Positions 1 through 5,057 are shown, counted from the first letter of the stretch. The stretch is 7,227 bases of DNA from an uncultured Oxalobacteraceae bacterium (GCA_937996605.1 CALKVB010000222.1:1-7227); one strand, 5' to 3'. Translations and numbers: made by a program. The notes: generated by a model from the letters alone, not told the origin.

Positions 1-1026
1 GCCATCTTAGTACTCTTCATATTTAAGTACACCGTAAGTCGCGAACTCAGTGAGATTAGCAACTACGTTCAATCGCTTGACCTCACCAAGCTTGAAAACG
101 AAGCGCAATTGCGACGTCAAGCACCCCAAAAACAAGATGAAATTGATCTCGTTATTAACGCTTTGAATACGATGCGTTCAAGAATTCGAGAAGATATTCG
201 GCAACGCGATATTCTCGATCGTGAACTAGCGATTTATCGCGAGCAGCTTGAGCAATTAGTCAATGAGCGTACCTCAGAACTCAGAATAAAGACTGACTTG
301 CTCGAACGTAAATCGGAAGAGTTGCTGATTCAAAACCGTGATCTCGACGCCTATGCCCACACAGTCGCCCACGACCTCAAGCAACCAGTCTCAAACTTGC
401 TTGGGGTTAGTCGTATTTTGACGTCCAGCGACATTGAACTGAGTGTGGAAAGAACCAAGAATTTACTGATTAGCGTACAAAAATCCGCAACAAAAATGCG
501 GGCGATTATCGATTCGTTATTGCTACTCGCGAGCATTAGAAAACAGCAAGACCTCCAATTACACAATATTTCGCTCGCAAGCAGTGTGCATGAAGCACAA
601 CATCGATTAGCCAGCTTTGCACAAGAACGGAAGGCGGAGATTCACGTTGCAGAAGATTGGCCTATGGTAATCGGCGAGAATCAATGGCTAGAAGAGGTTT
701 GGTCAAACTATCTTTCAAACGCCATCAAATATGGTGGCCAGCCGCCAAAGATTGCCATAGACTGGGAATTGACAAGCGAGCAATCCGTCAAGTGCTGGGT
801 ACAAGATAATGGCAATGGCATCTCAGCAGACAATCAACGAGAGCTTTTCGAACAATTTACGCGATTCGACCGAGAAGCTGGAGAAGGACATGGGCTAGGA
901 CTCTCTATCGTAAAACGCATCGTGCAGCGTCTCGGTGGCAAGGTCGGTTACGAACAATCAAGTACAGGTGGCAGTATTTTTTATTTTACGCTTAAACTGG
1001 CTTCCAATAATCACCACACCAACTAA
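1..1026 (+). CDS. Sensor histidine kinase, 3' part (N-terminus outside window)
   Basis: The frame is open from the first base and ends at TAA 1024-1026, giving 341 visible residues, so the start lies upstream. Visible order: the end of a membrane segment (AILVLFIFKY, residues 1-10), a HAMP-like linker (about 11-65), a coiled-coil stretch rich in Glu, Arg and Leu (about 66-115), a HisKA dimerisation domain with HDLKQP, where the phospho-accepting His is codon 370-372, then an HATPase_c domain. The ATPase boxes are all present: N box (NYLSNAIKYGG), G1 (DNGNGIS), F box (FEQFTRF) and G2 (GHGLGLSIVKR). It should be an active membrane-bound two-component kinase that autophosphorylates and passes phosphate to a response regulator. 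No regulator gene follows in the window. The sensory part is missing, so the signal is unknown. I see no sequence link to the downstream redox island. Confidence 0.93.
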   Translation, partial: AILVLFIFKYTVSRELSEISNYVQSLDLTKLENEAQLRRQAPQKQDEIDLVINALNTMRSRIREDIRQRDILDRELAIYREQLEQLVNERTSELRIKTDLLERKSEELLIQNRDLDAYAHTVAHDLKQPVSNLLGVSRILTSSDIELSVERTKNLLISVQKSATKMRAIIDSLLLLASIRKQQDLQLHNISLASSVHEAQHRLASFAQERKAEIHVAEDWPMVIGENQWLEEVWSNYLSNAIKYGGQPPKIAIDWELTSEQSVKCWVQDNGNGISADNQRELFEQFTRFDREAGEGHGLGLSIVKRIVQRLGGKVGYEQSSTGGSIFYFTLKLASNNHHTN

Positions 1027-1041
1027 GTGCCGGCTAAAATA

Positions 1042-1072
1042 CTTACGATCATTTTTTATCAAGATCGCTAAG
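1042..1072. repeat. Imperfect inverted repeat after the kinase gene
   Basis: CTTACGATC (1042-1050) can pair with GATCGCTAAG (1063-1072), with one bulged base, around a T-rich loop. It starts 15 nt after the kinase stop codon and could help end the kinase transcript. It lacks a T tract after the stem, so it is not a standard intrinsic terminator. Confidence 0.3.
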
Positions 1073-1213
1073 CAATTGGGCTAAAGACAATAAAAAGCAC
1101 TGTTCCCCCGAACTCCGCTCGCTCAAGCAGGTGAATGCGCAAGCACATTGCTCGATTATTACCCACCTCCTGCGCCCCCGCGGTGAGCCGATTCAATTTT
1201 TTTTAGAGTTCTT

Positions 1214-1242
1214 GAATCCTTTTTGAAATTTGCCCACTCTAG
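1214..1242 (+). promoter_or_regulatory. Predicted ECF sigma promoter P1 (DUF2892-sigma operon)
   Basis: The -35 element GAATCC followed by TTTT, then a TTG triplet and the -10 element CTCTAG, match base for base in spacing with two other sites at 2618-2646 and 3972-4000. The distance from the last C of GAATCC to the first C of CTCTAG is 17 nt in all three, which suits an ECF sigma factor. It sits about 50 nt upstream of the DUF2892 start and so would drive DUF2892 and the sigma gene itself, making the sigma autoregulated. The sigma assignment is inferred from position and from the repeated motif. Confidence 0.72.
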
Positions 1243-1293
1243 GTAAATATCATTTCGTTTGAATACAATTCTCAATACAAAAAAGACTTCATC

Positions 1294-1500
1294 ATGTTTC
1301 ATTTAAAGCGTAATCTCCCCCATTGGGAAAGGGCTTTGCGTATCGTTAGTGGTACTTTTGTTGCTTACATGGCACTCAGTGGTCACACCCAAGCTAGCAT
1401 GGCCTGGCTGACATACGGCACTGCCATCACCTTAGTACTCACGGCCTTCGTTGGTTTTTGCCCGGCTTGCGCCTTGGTCGGTCGTCGTTATCTAGGATAA
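1294..1500 (+). CDS. Small DUF2892 (YgaP-like) membrane protein, copy 1
   Basis: A 68-residue protein with a basic, aromatic N-terminus (KRNLPHWERALRI) typical of the DUF2892 / YgaP-like transmembrane family. Two hydrophobic segments lie at about 16-30 and 36-56. A CPAC motif (C56, C59) sits at the end of the second segment, before a basic tail (GRRYLG). Family members are small inner-membrane proteins, often fused to or encoded near sulfur-transfer or redox proteins; no enzymatic activity is established for the stand-alone form. The ATG at 1294 is preceded by only a weak A-rich ribosome site. The stop is 5 nt before the sigma factor start, so the two genes are almost certainly co-transcribed. 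About 76% of residues are identical to the second copy at 4092-4304. A sensor or sigma-controlling role is possible from the gene order but is inference. Confidence 0.9.
   Translation: MFHLKRNLPHWERALRIVSGTFVAYMALSGHTQASMAWLTYGTAITLVLTAFVGFCPACALVGRRYLG
1494..1497 (+). promoter_or_regulatory. Ribosome binding site deciding the sigma factor start
   Basis: AGGA lies 8 nt before ATG 1506 and inside the last codons of the DUF2892 gene. It supports starting the sigma factor at 1506 rather than at the in-frame ATG 1458. That upstream start would add 16 residues that overlap the DUF2892 coding sequence and do not resemble a sigma N-terminus. Confidence 0.65.
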
Positions 1501-1505
1501 TTAAC

Positions 1506-2063
1506 ATGCTACGCACTAAACCGCAATTAATTGAGGCTGCCTGCCAAGGCGACAAAGCCGCGATTTCCGATTTATTAACTGTCTGTCAGCCCGACTTAAA
1601 GCGGTTTGCACGACGCACTTGTTCAACGACAGAAGACGCCGAAGATGCAGTACAAATCGCGCTGTGGCAGTTATATCGCAAGATAGGTGCATTGCGTACT
1701 GTCGCTACTTTTACAACTTGGTTGTTTCGTATCGTTGAACGTGAATGTTACCGACTATACCGCGGGAAGAAAGCAACAGAAGCCTTAGATGAGCTACTTG
1801 AACAAGATATTCCCTGTGAGCCATGTGTTCCTACCGATTTACGTTTAGATTTAACCCGCGCATTAGAGCGCCTAACCCCGCCCTATCGCGAGGTATTAAT
1901 TTTGCGTGACGTACATGAGCTAACCGCGCCAGAAGTGGCTGCGCAATTAGGACTAAGTCTGGAAGCGGTGAAGAGTCGCCTGCACCGGGCCCGAGCGCAA
2001 GTCCGCGAACAATTGATGGCTAGCGGCTATTGGCTAAAAGACGACGCACCAGGGGATACATAG
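1506..2063 (+). CDS. ECF (group 4) RNA polymerase sigma factor
   Basis: A 185-residue sigma-70 family protein of normal ECF size. Region sigma2 covers about residues 10-86, with the core-binding and -10 recognition stretch EDAEDAVQIALWQLYRKI and then TTWLFRIVERECYRLYR. Sigma4 covers about 115-170, with LERLTPPYREVLILRDVHEL and a helix-turn-helix (APEVAAQLGLSLEAVKSRLH) that should read the -35 element. It has six cysteines: C13, C27, C39, C81 and a CEPC pair, C104 and C107, in the linker between the two domains. ECF proteins are normally held by an anti-sigma factor, but no such gene with a zinc-binding HxxxCxxC motif follows here. The closest partner is the membrane protein ending 5 nt upstream. 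Its likely targets are the three matching promoters in this window, including its own. A decayed second copy lies at 4319-4454. Confidence 0.95.
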   Translation: MLRTKPQLIEAACQGDKAAISDLLTVCQPDLKRFARRTCSTTEDAEDAVQIALWQLYRKIGALRTVATFTTWLFRIVERECYRLYRGKKATEALDELLEQDIPCEPCVPTDLRLDLTRALERLTPPYREVLILRDVHELTAPEVAAQLGLSLEAVKSRLHRARAQVREQLMASGYWLKDDAPGDT

Positions 2064-2064
2064 C

Positions 2065-2111
2065 GCTTAGCAACGCCACCACCAGCGTTCTTATTACTCC
2101 ATTTGCTAAGC
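2065..2111. repeat. 9-bp perfect inverted repeat downstream of the sigma gene
   Basis: GCTTAGCAA (2065-2073) is the exact reverse complement of TTGCTAAGC (2103-2111). A second, inner pairing AACGC (2072-2076) with GCGTT (2085-2089) overlaps the arm by two bases. The structure begins right after the sigma stop codon and ends 14 nt before the start of the broken DUF5360-like gene. It could stabilise or end the sigma transcript. No T tract follows, so a standard intrinsic terminator is not supported. Confidence 0.45.
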
Positions 2112-2125
2112 TAAAGTAAGAAAGT

Positions 2126-2563
2126 ATGTTTTCTTCCGCGGTCACCGCTGCTCTGAGACTGAATTTGCTGATAACCGACATCGGATTGATCGTCTATTGG
2201 CTCGCGACTAACCTCTCATTTTTTCCCGCTGAGTAGCTGTTCAAAGACTATGCAAACTCCATACTACAGACATGAAATTGATCGCTCGCACCGCTCGATC
2301 CGCTGGCTAGCGTTATGGGTCTCTATGGGCTGTATCTCGATAGACTCGAAAAAAATCGCTCTCGACTAATCTTGGTGATTGCGCTCAGCCTGACTTTTTG
2401 TGCTGGCCTGATGGCGATCTCCTTTTGGACTCTGCGCAAAGATTTTGATTTGACATGGTGGATACCTAATCTCTACTTCATCATCTGGCCTTTGCTTTTT
2501 ATATCTTCCTTACATTCCCACGAACATAACGCCGTTTTGCGTGACTGTAAAAAATGTGCTTGA
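2126..2563 (+). pseudogene. DUF5360/YvaD-like membrane protein gene, broken by three in-frame stops
   Basis: One reading frame from ATG 2126 to TGA 2561-2563 codes for about 145 residues of a hydrophobic protein. It is interrupted by TAG at 2234-2236, TGA at 2273-2275 and TGA at 2279-2281. Segments on both sides of the stops fit one family: ITDIGLIVYWL, then PAE-stop-LFKDYANSILQT-stop-N-stop-SLAPLD, then the part from ATG 2315 with LTFCAGLMAISFWTLRKDFDLTWWIPNLY. From memory, DUF5360 (YvaD family) proteins have PAEYLFKDY and WNWS here, so the stops would replace Tyr, Trp and Trp by single-base changes without any frameshift. The last 82 codons (2315-2563) are open and could look like a separate small gene, but they lack the N-terminal helix and a clear ribosome site. 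The function of the intact family is not known to me. The family name rests on recalled motifs. Confidence 0.65.
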
Positions 2564-2578
2564 TCGCATCTAGATCAA
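2560..2578. repeat. Short inverted repeat at the end of the pseudogene
   Basis: TTGATC (2560-2565) and GATCAA (2573-2578) form a 6-bp stem with a 7-nt loop that includes the stop codon. It has low GC and no T tract, so it is at best a weak terminator. Confidence 0.22.
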
Positions 2579-2617
2579 ATTCCTCACATCAAAAAGTAAA
2601 ATAATTTCGCATCGCGC

Positions 2618-2646
2618 GAACCCTTTTGCGAGTTTGCTGCCTCTAG
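2618..2646 (+). promoter_or_regulatory. Predicted ECF sigma promoter P2 (thioredoxin-CcdA operon)
   Basis: GAACCC-TTTT at 2618-2627, TTG at 2634-2636 and CTCTAG at 2641-2646 reproduce the spacing of the other two sites exactly. Transcription would start near 2653, leaving a leader of about 100 nt before the thioredoxin-like gene. The surrounding sequence is otherwise unlike the P1 and P3 regions, so the shared motif here points to selection rather than recent copying. Confidence 0.72.
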
Positions 2647-2658
2647 AGTAGGGAGAAC

Positions 2659-2676
2659 GCATGGCAGCACCCATGC
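2659..2676 (+). promoter_or_regulatory. Leader hairpin upstream of the thioredoxin-like gene
   Basis: GCATGG (2659-2664) and CCATGC (2671-2676) are perfect reverse complements around a 6-nt loop, just after the predicted P2 transcription start. The left arm contains ATG 2661, which follows GGGAG at 2651-2655 and opens a 47-codon frame overlapping the start of the thioredoxin-like gene. This could be a translational control element or chance. No protein family is recognisable in the short frame. Confidence 0.3.
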
Positions 2677-2752
2677 ACTCGCTCGTTTATCTTGTCCGCG
2701 CTCATCGAGAGCTAAACAAGTTTTTTCCAACCTATTTATGGATTTACTCATT

Positions 2753-3178
2753 ATGTCATTCAATTCCAAGGCCTCAAGTACTCGCCGCGCGTTCACAAGC
2801 TTAGCGATAGCGGCGTCACTACTGCTAACAGGTGTAGCCGCTAATACGGCTAGTGCTGGTGAAATCATTCCTGCCAATATGGAGGCTTACAAAGCAGCTG
2901 CCAGCGCAAAGAAGCCCATCATCATGCACATACACGCCACATGGTGCCCTGTGTGTGCGAAACAAGATCCTGTCATTGAGTCACTCATGAAAGAACCTGA
3001 ATTCAAAGATGTAGTCGTGTTCAAAATCGATTTTGACACCGACAAGGGATTGGTAGAACAATTAGGGGTTAAGTATCAGAGTACCTTGATTGCGGCCAAA
3101 GGCCCAGCGGAGGTCGACCGTACTGCAGGAATTTCTGACAAAGACGCGATTCGTCAGTTCATCCGTAAAGCACTGTAA
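2753..3178 (+). CDS. Secreted thioredoxin-like protein (WCPVC)
   Basis: A 141-residue thioredoxin-fold protein. Residues 1-35 look like a signal peptide: a basic start with TRRAF, a hydrophobic core, and an ASA cleavage site before GE. The S/T-R-R-x-F pattern is also compatible with Tat export. The mature part has the beta strand PIIMHIHATW, the redox motif WCPVC (C65, C68) and FKIDFD. The usual cis-Pro before the TLI strand is replaced by Ser (S110 in YQSTLIAAKG). It should reduce or exchange disulfides in the periplasm. The neighbouring CcdA-type gene, 19 nt downstream, is the natural electron donor. ATG 2753 was chosen because the signal peptide is then compact; ATG 2738 is in frame and adds five residues, and neither has a strong ribosome site. 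It lies under predicted ECF promoter P2. Confidence 0.9.
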   Translation: MSFNSKASSTRRAFTSLAIAASLLLTGVAANTASAGEIIPANMEAYKAAASAKKPIIMHIHATWCPVCAKQDPVIESLMKEPEFKDVVVFKIDFDTDKGLVEQLGVKYQSTLIAAKGPAEVDRTAGISDKDAIRQFIRKAL

Positions 3179-3197
3179 TCGGGCTTAGAGGTAGAAC

Positions 3198-3914
3198 ATG
3201 ATCACTCTACTTTTTAGCCTGATCGCGGGTGCTCTGTCTACCTTGTCTCCGTGCGTGCTGCCTATCATACCCATCATCATGTCTAGCGCCCTACAGACCG
3301 CAAGGCTAGGGCCGCTCGCTCTGCTGGCTGGAGTATCACTATCGTACACGATAGTCGGTACCACACTCGCCCTATTTGGCACTAGCTTAGGGGTAGACGC
3401 CAATCAAGTACGTATGGTCAGCGCGCTGCTCATGATTTTGTTTGGCAGCACGTTTTTAGTGCCTGCCATGCAAGCAGCTTTGCTACGTTTACTAACGCCA
3501 CTAACAACAAGAGCAAATACGGGTCTTGCGGTATTTCAAGCTGATAGTGTTGCCGGACAAGGTTTGCTAGGACTGATGTTGGGTGTAGTGTGGTCGCCTT
3601 GCGTAGGTCCAACTTTAGGAGCAGCGATCACCATGGCCGCTGGCGGGCATTCGCCTTGGCAAGTTGTCGCAACCATGTTCGTCTTTGGGTTGGGGGCAAC
3701 GATCCCTATGGGCTTATTGGCCTATGGCTCACGAGCAGCGATTGGCAACAAACGCAAAGTCATGGCCGTCATGGGCCAACGCGGCAAACAAGTGATGGGT
3801 TGGGGCTTGCTGTTCGTAGGTAGCATGGTGCTCACGGGAGGAGACAAGTGGTTAGAGGCAGTACTCACCCGCCATATGCCGATGTGGCTAATCGATTTGA
3901 CGACACGGTATTAA
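3198..3914 (+). CDS. CcdA/DsbD-like thiol-disulfide transmembrane transporter
   Basis: A 238-residue, very hydrophobic protein with about six membrane segments, matching the length of stand-alone CcdA proteins and the central domain of DsbD. Two conserved functional cysteines appear in their family settings: C19 in LSPCVLPIIP of the first helix and C135 in WSPCVGPTLG of the fourth. These carry reducing equivalents from cytoplasmic thioredoxin across the inner membrane to a periplasmic acceptor. The acceptor here is very likely the thioredoxin-like protein encoded 19 nt upstream. AGAGG at 3187-3191, 6 nt before the ATG, is a good ribosome site. It differs from full-length DsbD in lacking the periplasmic alpha and gamma domains. 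No cytochrome c maturation genes are nearby, so a role in envelope thiol repair is more likely than one in haem attachment. Confidence 0.93.
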   Translation: MITLLFSLIAGALSTLSPCVLPIIPIIMSSALQTARLGPLALLAGVSLSYTIVGTTLALFGTSLGVDANQVRMVSALLMILFGSTFLVPAMQAALLRLLTPLTTRANTGLAVFQADSVAGQGLLGLMLGVVWSPCVGPTLGAAITMAAGGHSPWQVVATMFVFGLGATIPMGLLAYGSRAAIGNKRKVMAVMGQRGKQVMGWGLLFVGSMVLTGGDKWLEAVLTRHMPMWLIDLTTRY

Positions 3915-3971
3915 GAAACCTGATTTCTCGTCATTGACTGTGAATGCGAACAAAAAAATTTCAACTTTCTT

Positions 3972-4000
3972 GAACCCTTTTCCACACTTGACACCTCTAG
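3972..4000 (+). promoter_or_regulatory. Predicted ECF sigma promoter P3 (second DUF2892 operon)
   Basis: GAACCC-TTTT, TTG and CTCTAG occur with the same 29-nt architecture as at 1214-1242 and 2618-2646. It lies about 90 nt upstream of the second DUF2892 gene and probably also serves the small membrane protein at 4472, since no other clear promoter is seen between them. Confidence 0.72.
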
Positions 4001-4036
4001 GTAAGTGTCATTCAGTGTGAATGCAAAGCAAATCTA

Positions 4037-4061
4037 ACTTAGCTGAATTTAGCTGAACTTA
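4037..4061 (+). repeat. Short tandem repeat in the P3 leader
   Basis: Two 10-nt units, ACTTAGCTGA and ATTTAGCTGA, are followed by a partial third (ACTTA). They fall in the part of the leader that is absent from the P1 copy, so they mark the local expansion between promoter P3 and the second DUF2892 gene. Confidence 0.5.
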
Positions 4062-4091
4062 ATTAACATAACTTCAAAAAAGGATTCCATC

Positions 4092-4304
4092 ATGTTTCAC
4101 TTAAAACGTAATCTCCCTCACTGGGAACGTGCCGTGCGTATCGGCAGTGGCGTACTTGTTACTTATGCTGCGATCAGCGGCTATACGCAAGGCCTCATGA
4201 CTTGGCTTGCCTATGGCACCGCCGCGACTCTAGTACTCACTGCCTTCGTCGGCTTTTGCCCAGCGTGCGCTATGTTTGGTCGTCGTTACTTGGACAGCAA
4301 ATAA
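4092..4304 (+). CDS. Small DUF2892 (YgaP-like) membrane protein, copy 2
   Basis: A 70-residue paralogue of the protein at 1294-1500. The first 14 residues are identical and about 76% match overall. It keeps the two membrane segments, the CPAC pair (C56, C59) and the GRRYL tail, ending in DSK. AAGGA at 4080-4084 lies 7 nt before the ATG, a better ribosome site than that of copy 1, so this copy may be made in larger amounts. It follows predicted ECF promoter P3 and is followed by a sigma gene remnant in the place where copy 1 has the intact sigma gene. Conservation of CPAC while other positions changed suggests the cysteines matter. The exact function is unknown. Confidence 0.9.
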   Translation: MFHLKRNLPHWERAVRIGSGVLVTYAAISGYTQGLMTWLAYGTAATLVLTAFVGFCPACAMFGRRYLDSK

Positions 4305-4318
4305 TCCTAGCCGTGAAA

Positions 4319-4454
4319 CGCGAGATCTGATCTGAACACTGCGTGGCAAGCCAATCTTGGAACGATTGGCGCAACGCACTGGCTTAAGATCGATAGAGAC
4401 AGAAGATACGATACAAGTCACTCTGTGGCTCTGATGTCGCAAGAAGACTTAGGT
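4319..4454 (+). pseudogene. Remnant of a second ECF sigma factor gene
   Basis: This stretch aligns with 1559-1688 of the intact sigma gene. Shared blocks include CGCACT, ACAGAAGA, ATACAAGTC versus GTACAAATC, CTGTGG and TCGCAAGA. In the matching frame it reads TEDTIQVTLWL-stop-CRKK against TEDAEDAVQIALWQLYRKI in the intact protein. It lacks a start codon, has a TGA at 4432-4434, carries insertions, and lacks the rest of sigma2 and all of sigma4. Its place directly after the second DUF2892 gene mirrors the intact operon, so it is the dead sigma of a duplicated module. The similarity was found by eye; a pairwise alignment would fix the limits. Confidence 0.72.
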
Positions 4455-4471
4455 AAGATAAGGAGAAAGAC

Positions 4472-4699
4472 ATGCTTTGTAGTACTTCCGTTGGCATTCA
4501 TTTGCTACGTGGTTTAGCCGCTTTAGGCTTAATTTTTGGTGCGTTTCATTTGAGCGCTTATGGCACTGCTGGGTTAATCGGCTCAGTGATAGCGTCAGTT
4601 GGCGCAGTTATTTTACTGCGTGGCTGCCCTATGTGTTGGCTGCTTGGCCTGTTTGAAACCATCATTCAAAGCAAAGCAAAAACACGCTTGGATATTTAG
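4472..4699 (+). CDS. Small CPMC-containing membrane protein
   Basis: A 75-residue protein with two hydrophobic segments (about 8-29 and 31-49), then RGCPMCWLLGLFETI with a CPMC pair (C52, C55) and a basic tail. Its overall plan, two helices ending in CPxC, resembles the DUF2892 proteins upstream, though sequence identity outside the motif is low. It may be a distant relative. AAGGAG at 4460-4465 lies 6 nt before the ATG, a strong ribosome site that supports this start. It sits 17 nt after the sigma remnant and is probably read from promoter P3 with the second DUF2892 gene. A role in membrane thiol chemistry is inferred only from the cysteine pair and neighbours. Confidence 0.85.
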   Translation: MLCSTSVGIHLLRGLAALGLIFGAFHLSAYGTAGLIGSVIASVGAVILLRGCPMCWLLGLFETIIQSKAKTRLDI

Positions 4700-4904
4700 C
4701 CGGTGGCCACCCATCGCATCTCGCTCTAGCACTTGATTAATTCGAGGTCACACTCAGTTCGCGACTTATTTTGCCGTGCTAATCTAGGTGCTCGATCCTT
4801 TTACGAACGCAGCGTGAATTCCCTCCCTATCATCTGACGCCACTGTCAATCCACAAAAATTGTTATAAGCATTTGACACGAGCTGCCAGAGAGACGAGGG
4901 AATC

Positions 4905-5057
4905 ATGGATTATCTGATTCCGCTAATTCAATTGAATCAGTTGTATCAGCGCACCGGTGAACATCCATTTCAAAAGACAATATTCATACTGTATCTGAAA
5001 GAGTGCGTTGATTTTATTTTTTTGAGTTATGGATTGAATTGGCTGTTTACTAATTGA
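4905..5057 (+). CDS. Possible 50-residue small hydrophobic protein
   Basis: ATG 4905 opens a 50-codon frame ending at TGA 5055-5057. The product is rich in Leu, Ile, Phe and Tyr, with a hydrophobic stretch FILYLKECVDFIFLSYGLNW near its end, so it could be membrane-associated. A weak purine-rich site (GAGGG, 4896-4900) lies 4 nt before the ATG. I recognise no family. The supporting evidence is only the open frame and the site, in an AT-rich stretch where such frames arise by chance. Confidence 0.28.
   Translation: MDYLIPLIQLNQLYQRTGEHPFQKTIFILYLKECVDFIFLSYGLNWLFTN

Larger units (their letters stand above)
1211..1688 (+). repeat. Duplicated module, copy 1 (promoter, DUF2892, first part of sigma)
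   Basis: This stretch is similar in order and sequence to 3969-4454. Both have the ECF promoter, a related leader (GTAAATATCATT versus GTAAGTGTCATT just after the -10), a DUF2892 gene, and then sigma sequence. Copy 1 keeps an intact sigma gene. The second leader carries extra bases and the second sigma is a remnant. Exact boundaries are uncertain. Confidence 0.7.
3969..4454 (+). repeat. Duplicated module, copy 2 (promoter, DUF2892, sigma remnant)
   Basis: This is the second copy of the unit at 1211-1688. Promoter, leader, DUF2892 gene and partial sigma sequence occur in the same order. The leader has an added stretch with a 10-bp direct repeat, and the sigma part is decayed. The copies have diverged enough (about 76% protein identity in DUF2892) that the duplication is not recent. 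Confidence 0.7.

Noticed and set aside
1458..1505. Upstream in-frame start for the sigma factor, adding 16 residues
   Set aside because: It lies inside the DUF2892 gene, the added residues do not look like sigma sequence, and ATG 1506 has AGGA at good spacing.
2273..2281. Reading TGA as Trp through an alternative genetic code
   Set aside because: Other genes here end at ordinary stops including TGA, use TGG for Trp, and the same broken gene also has a TAG stop.
2584..2877. Minus-strand frame of 97 codons across the thioredoxin gene start
   Set aside because: It is antisense to a convincing promoter and signal peptide, and its product resembles nothing known.
3590..3823. Plus-strand frame of 77 codons within the CcdA-like gene
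   Set aside because: It lies wholly inside a strongly supported coding sequence in another frame and has arginine-rich shadow-like composition.
4793..4802. GATCCTTTT as a fourth ECF -35 element
   Set aside because: One base of the GAAyCC part is missing, and no CTCTAG lies 17 nt downstream. A similar TCTAGG sits upstream instead, in the wrong order.
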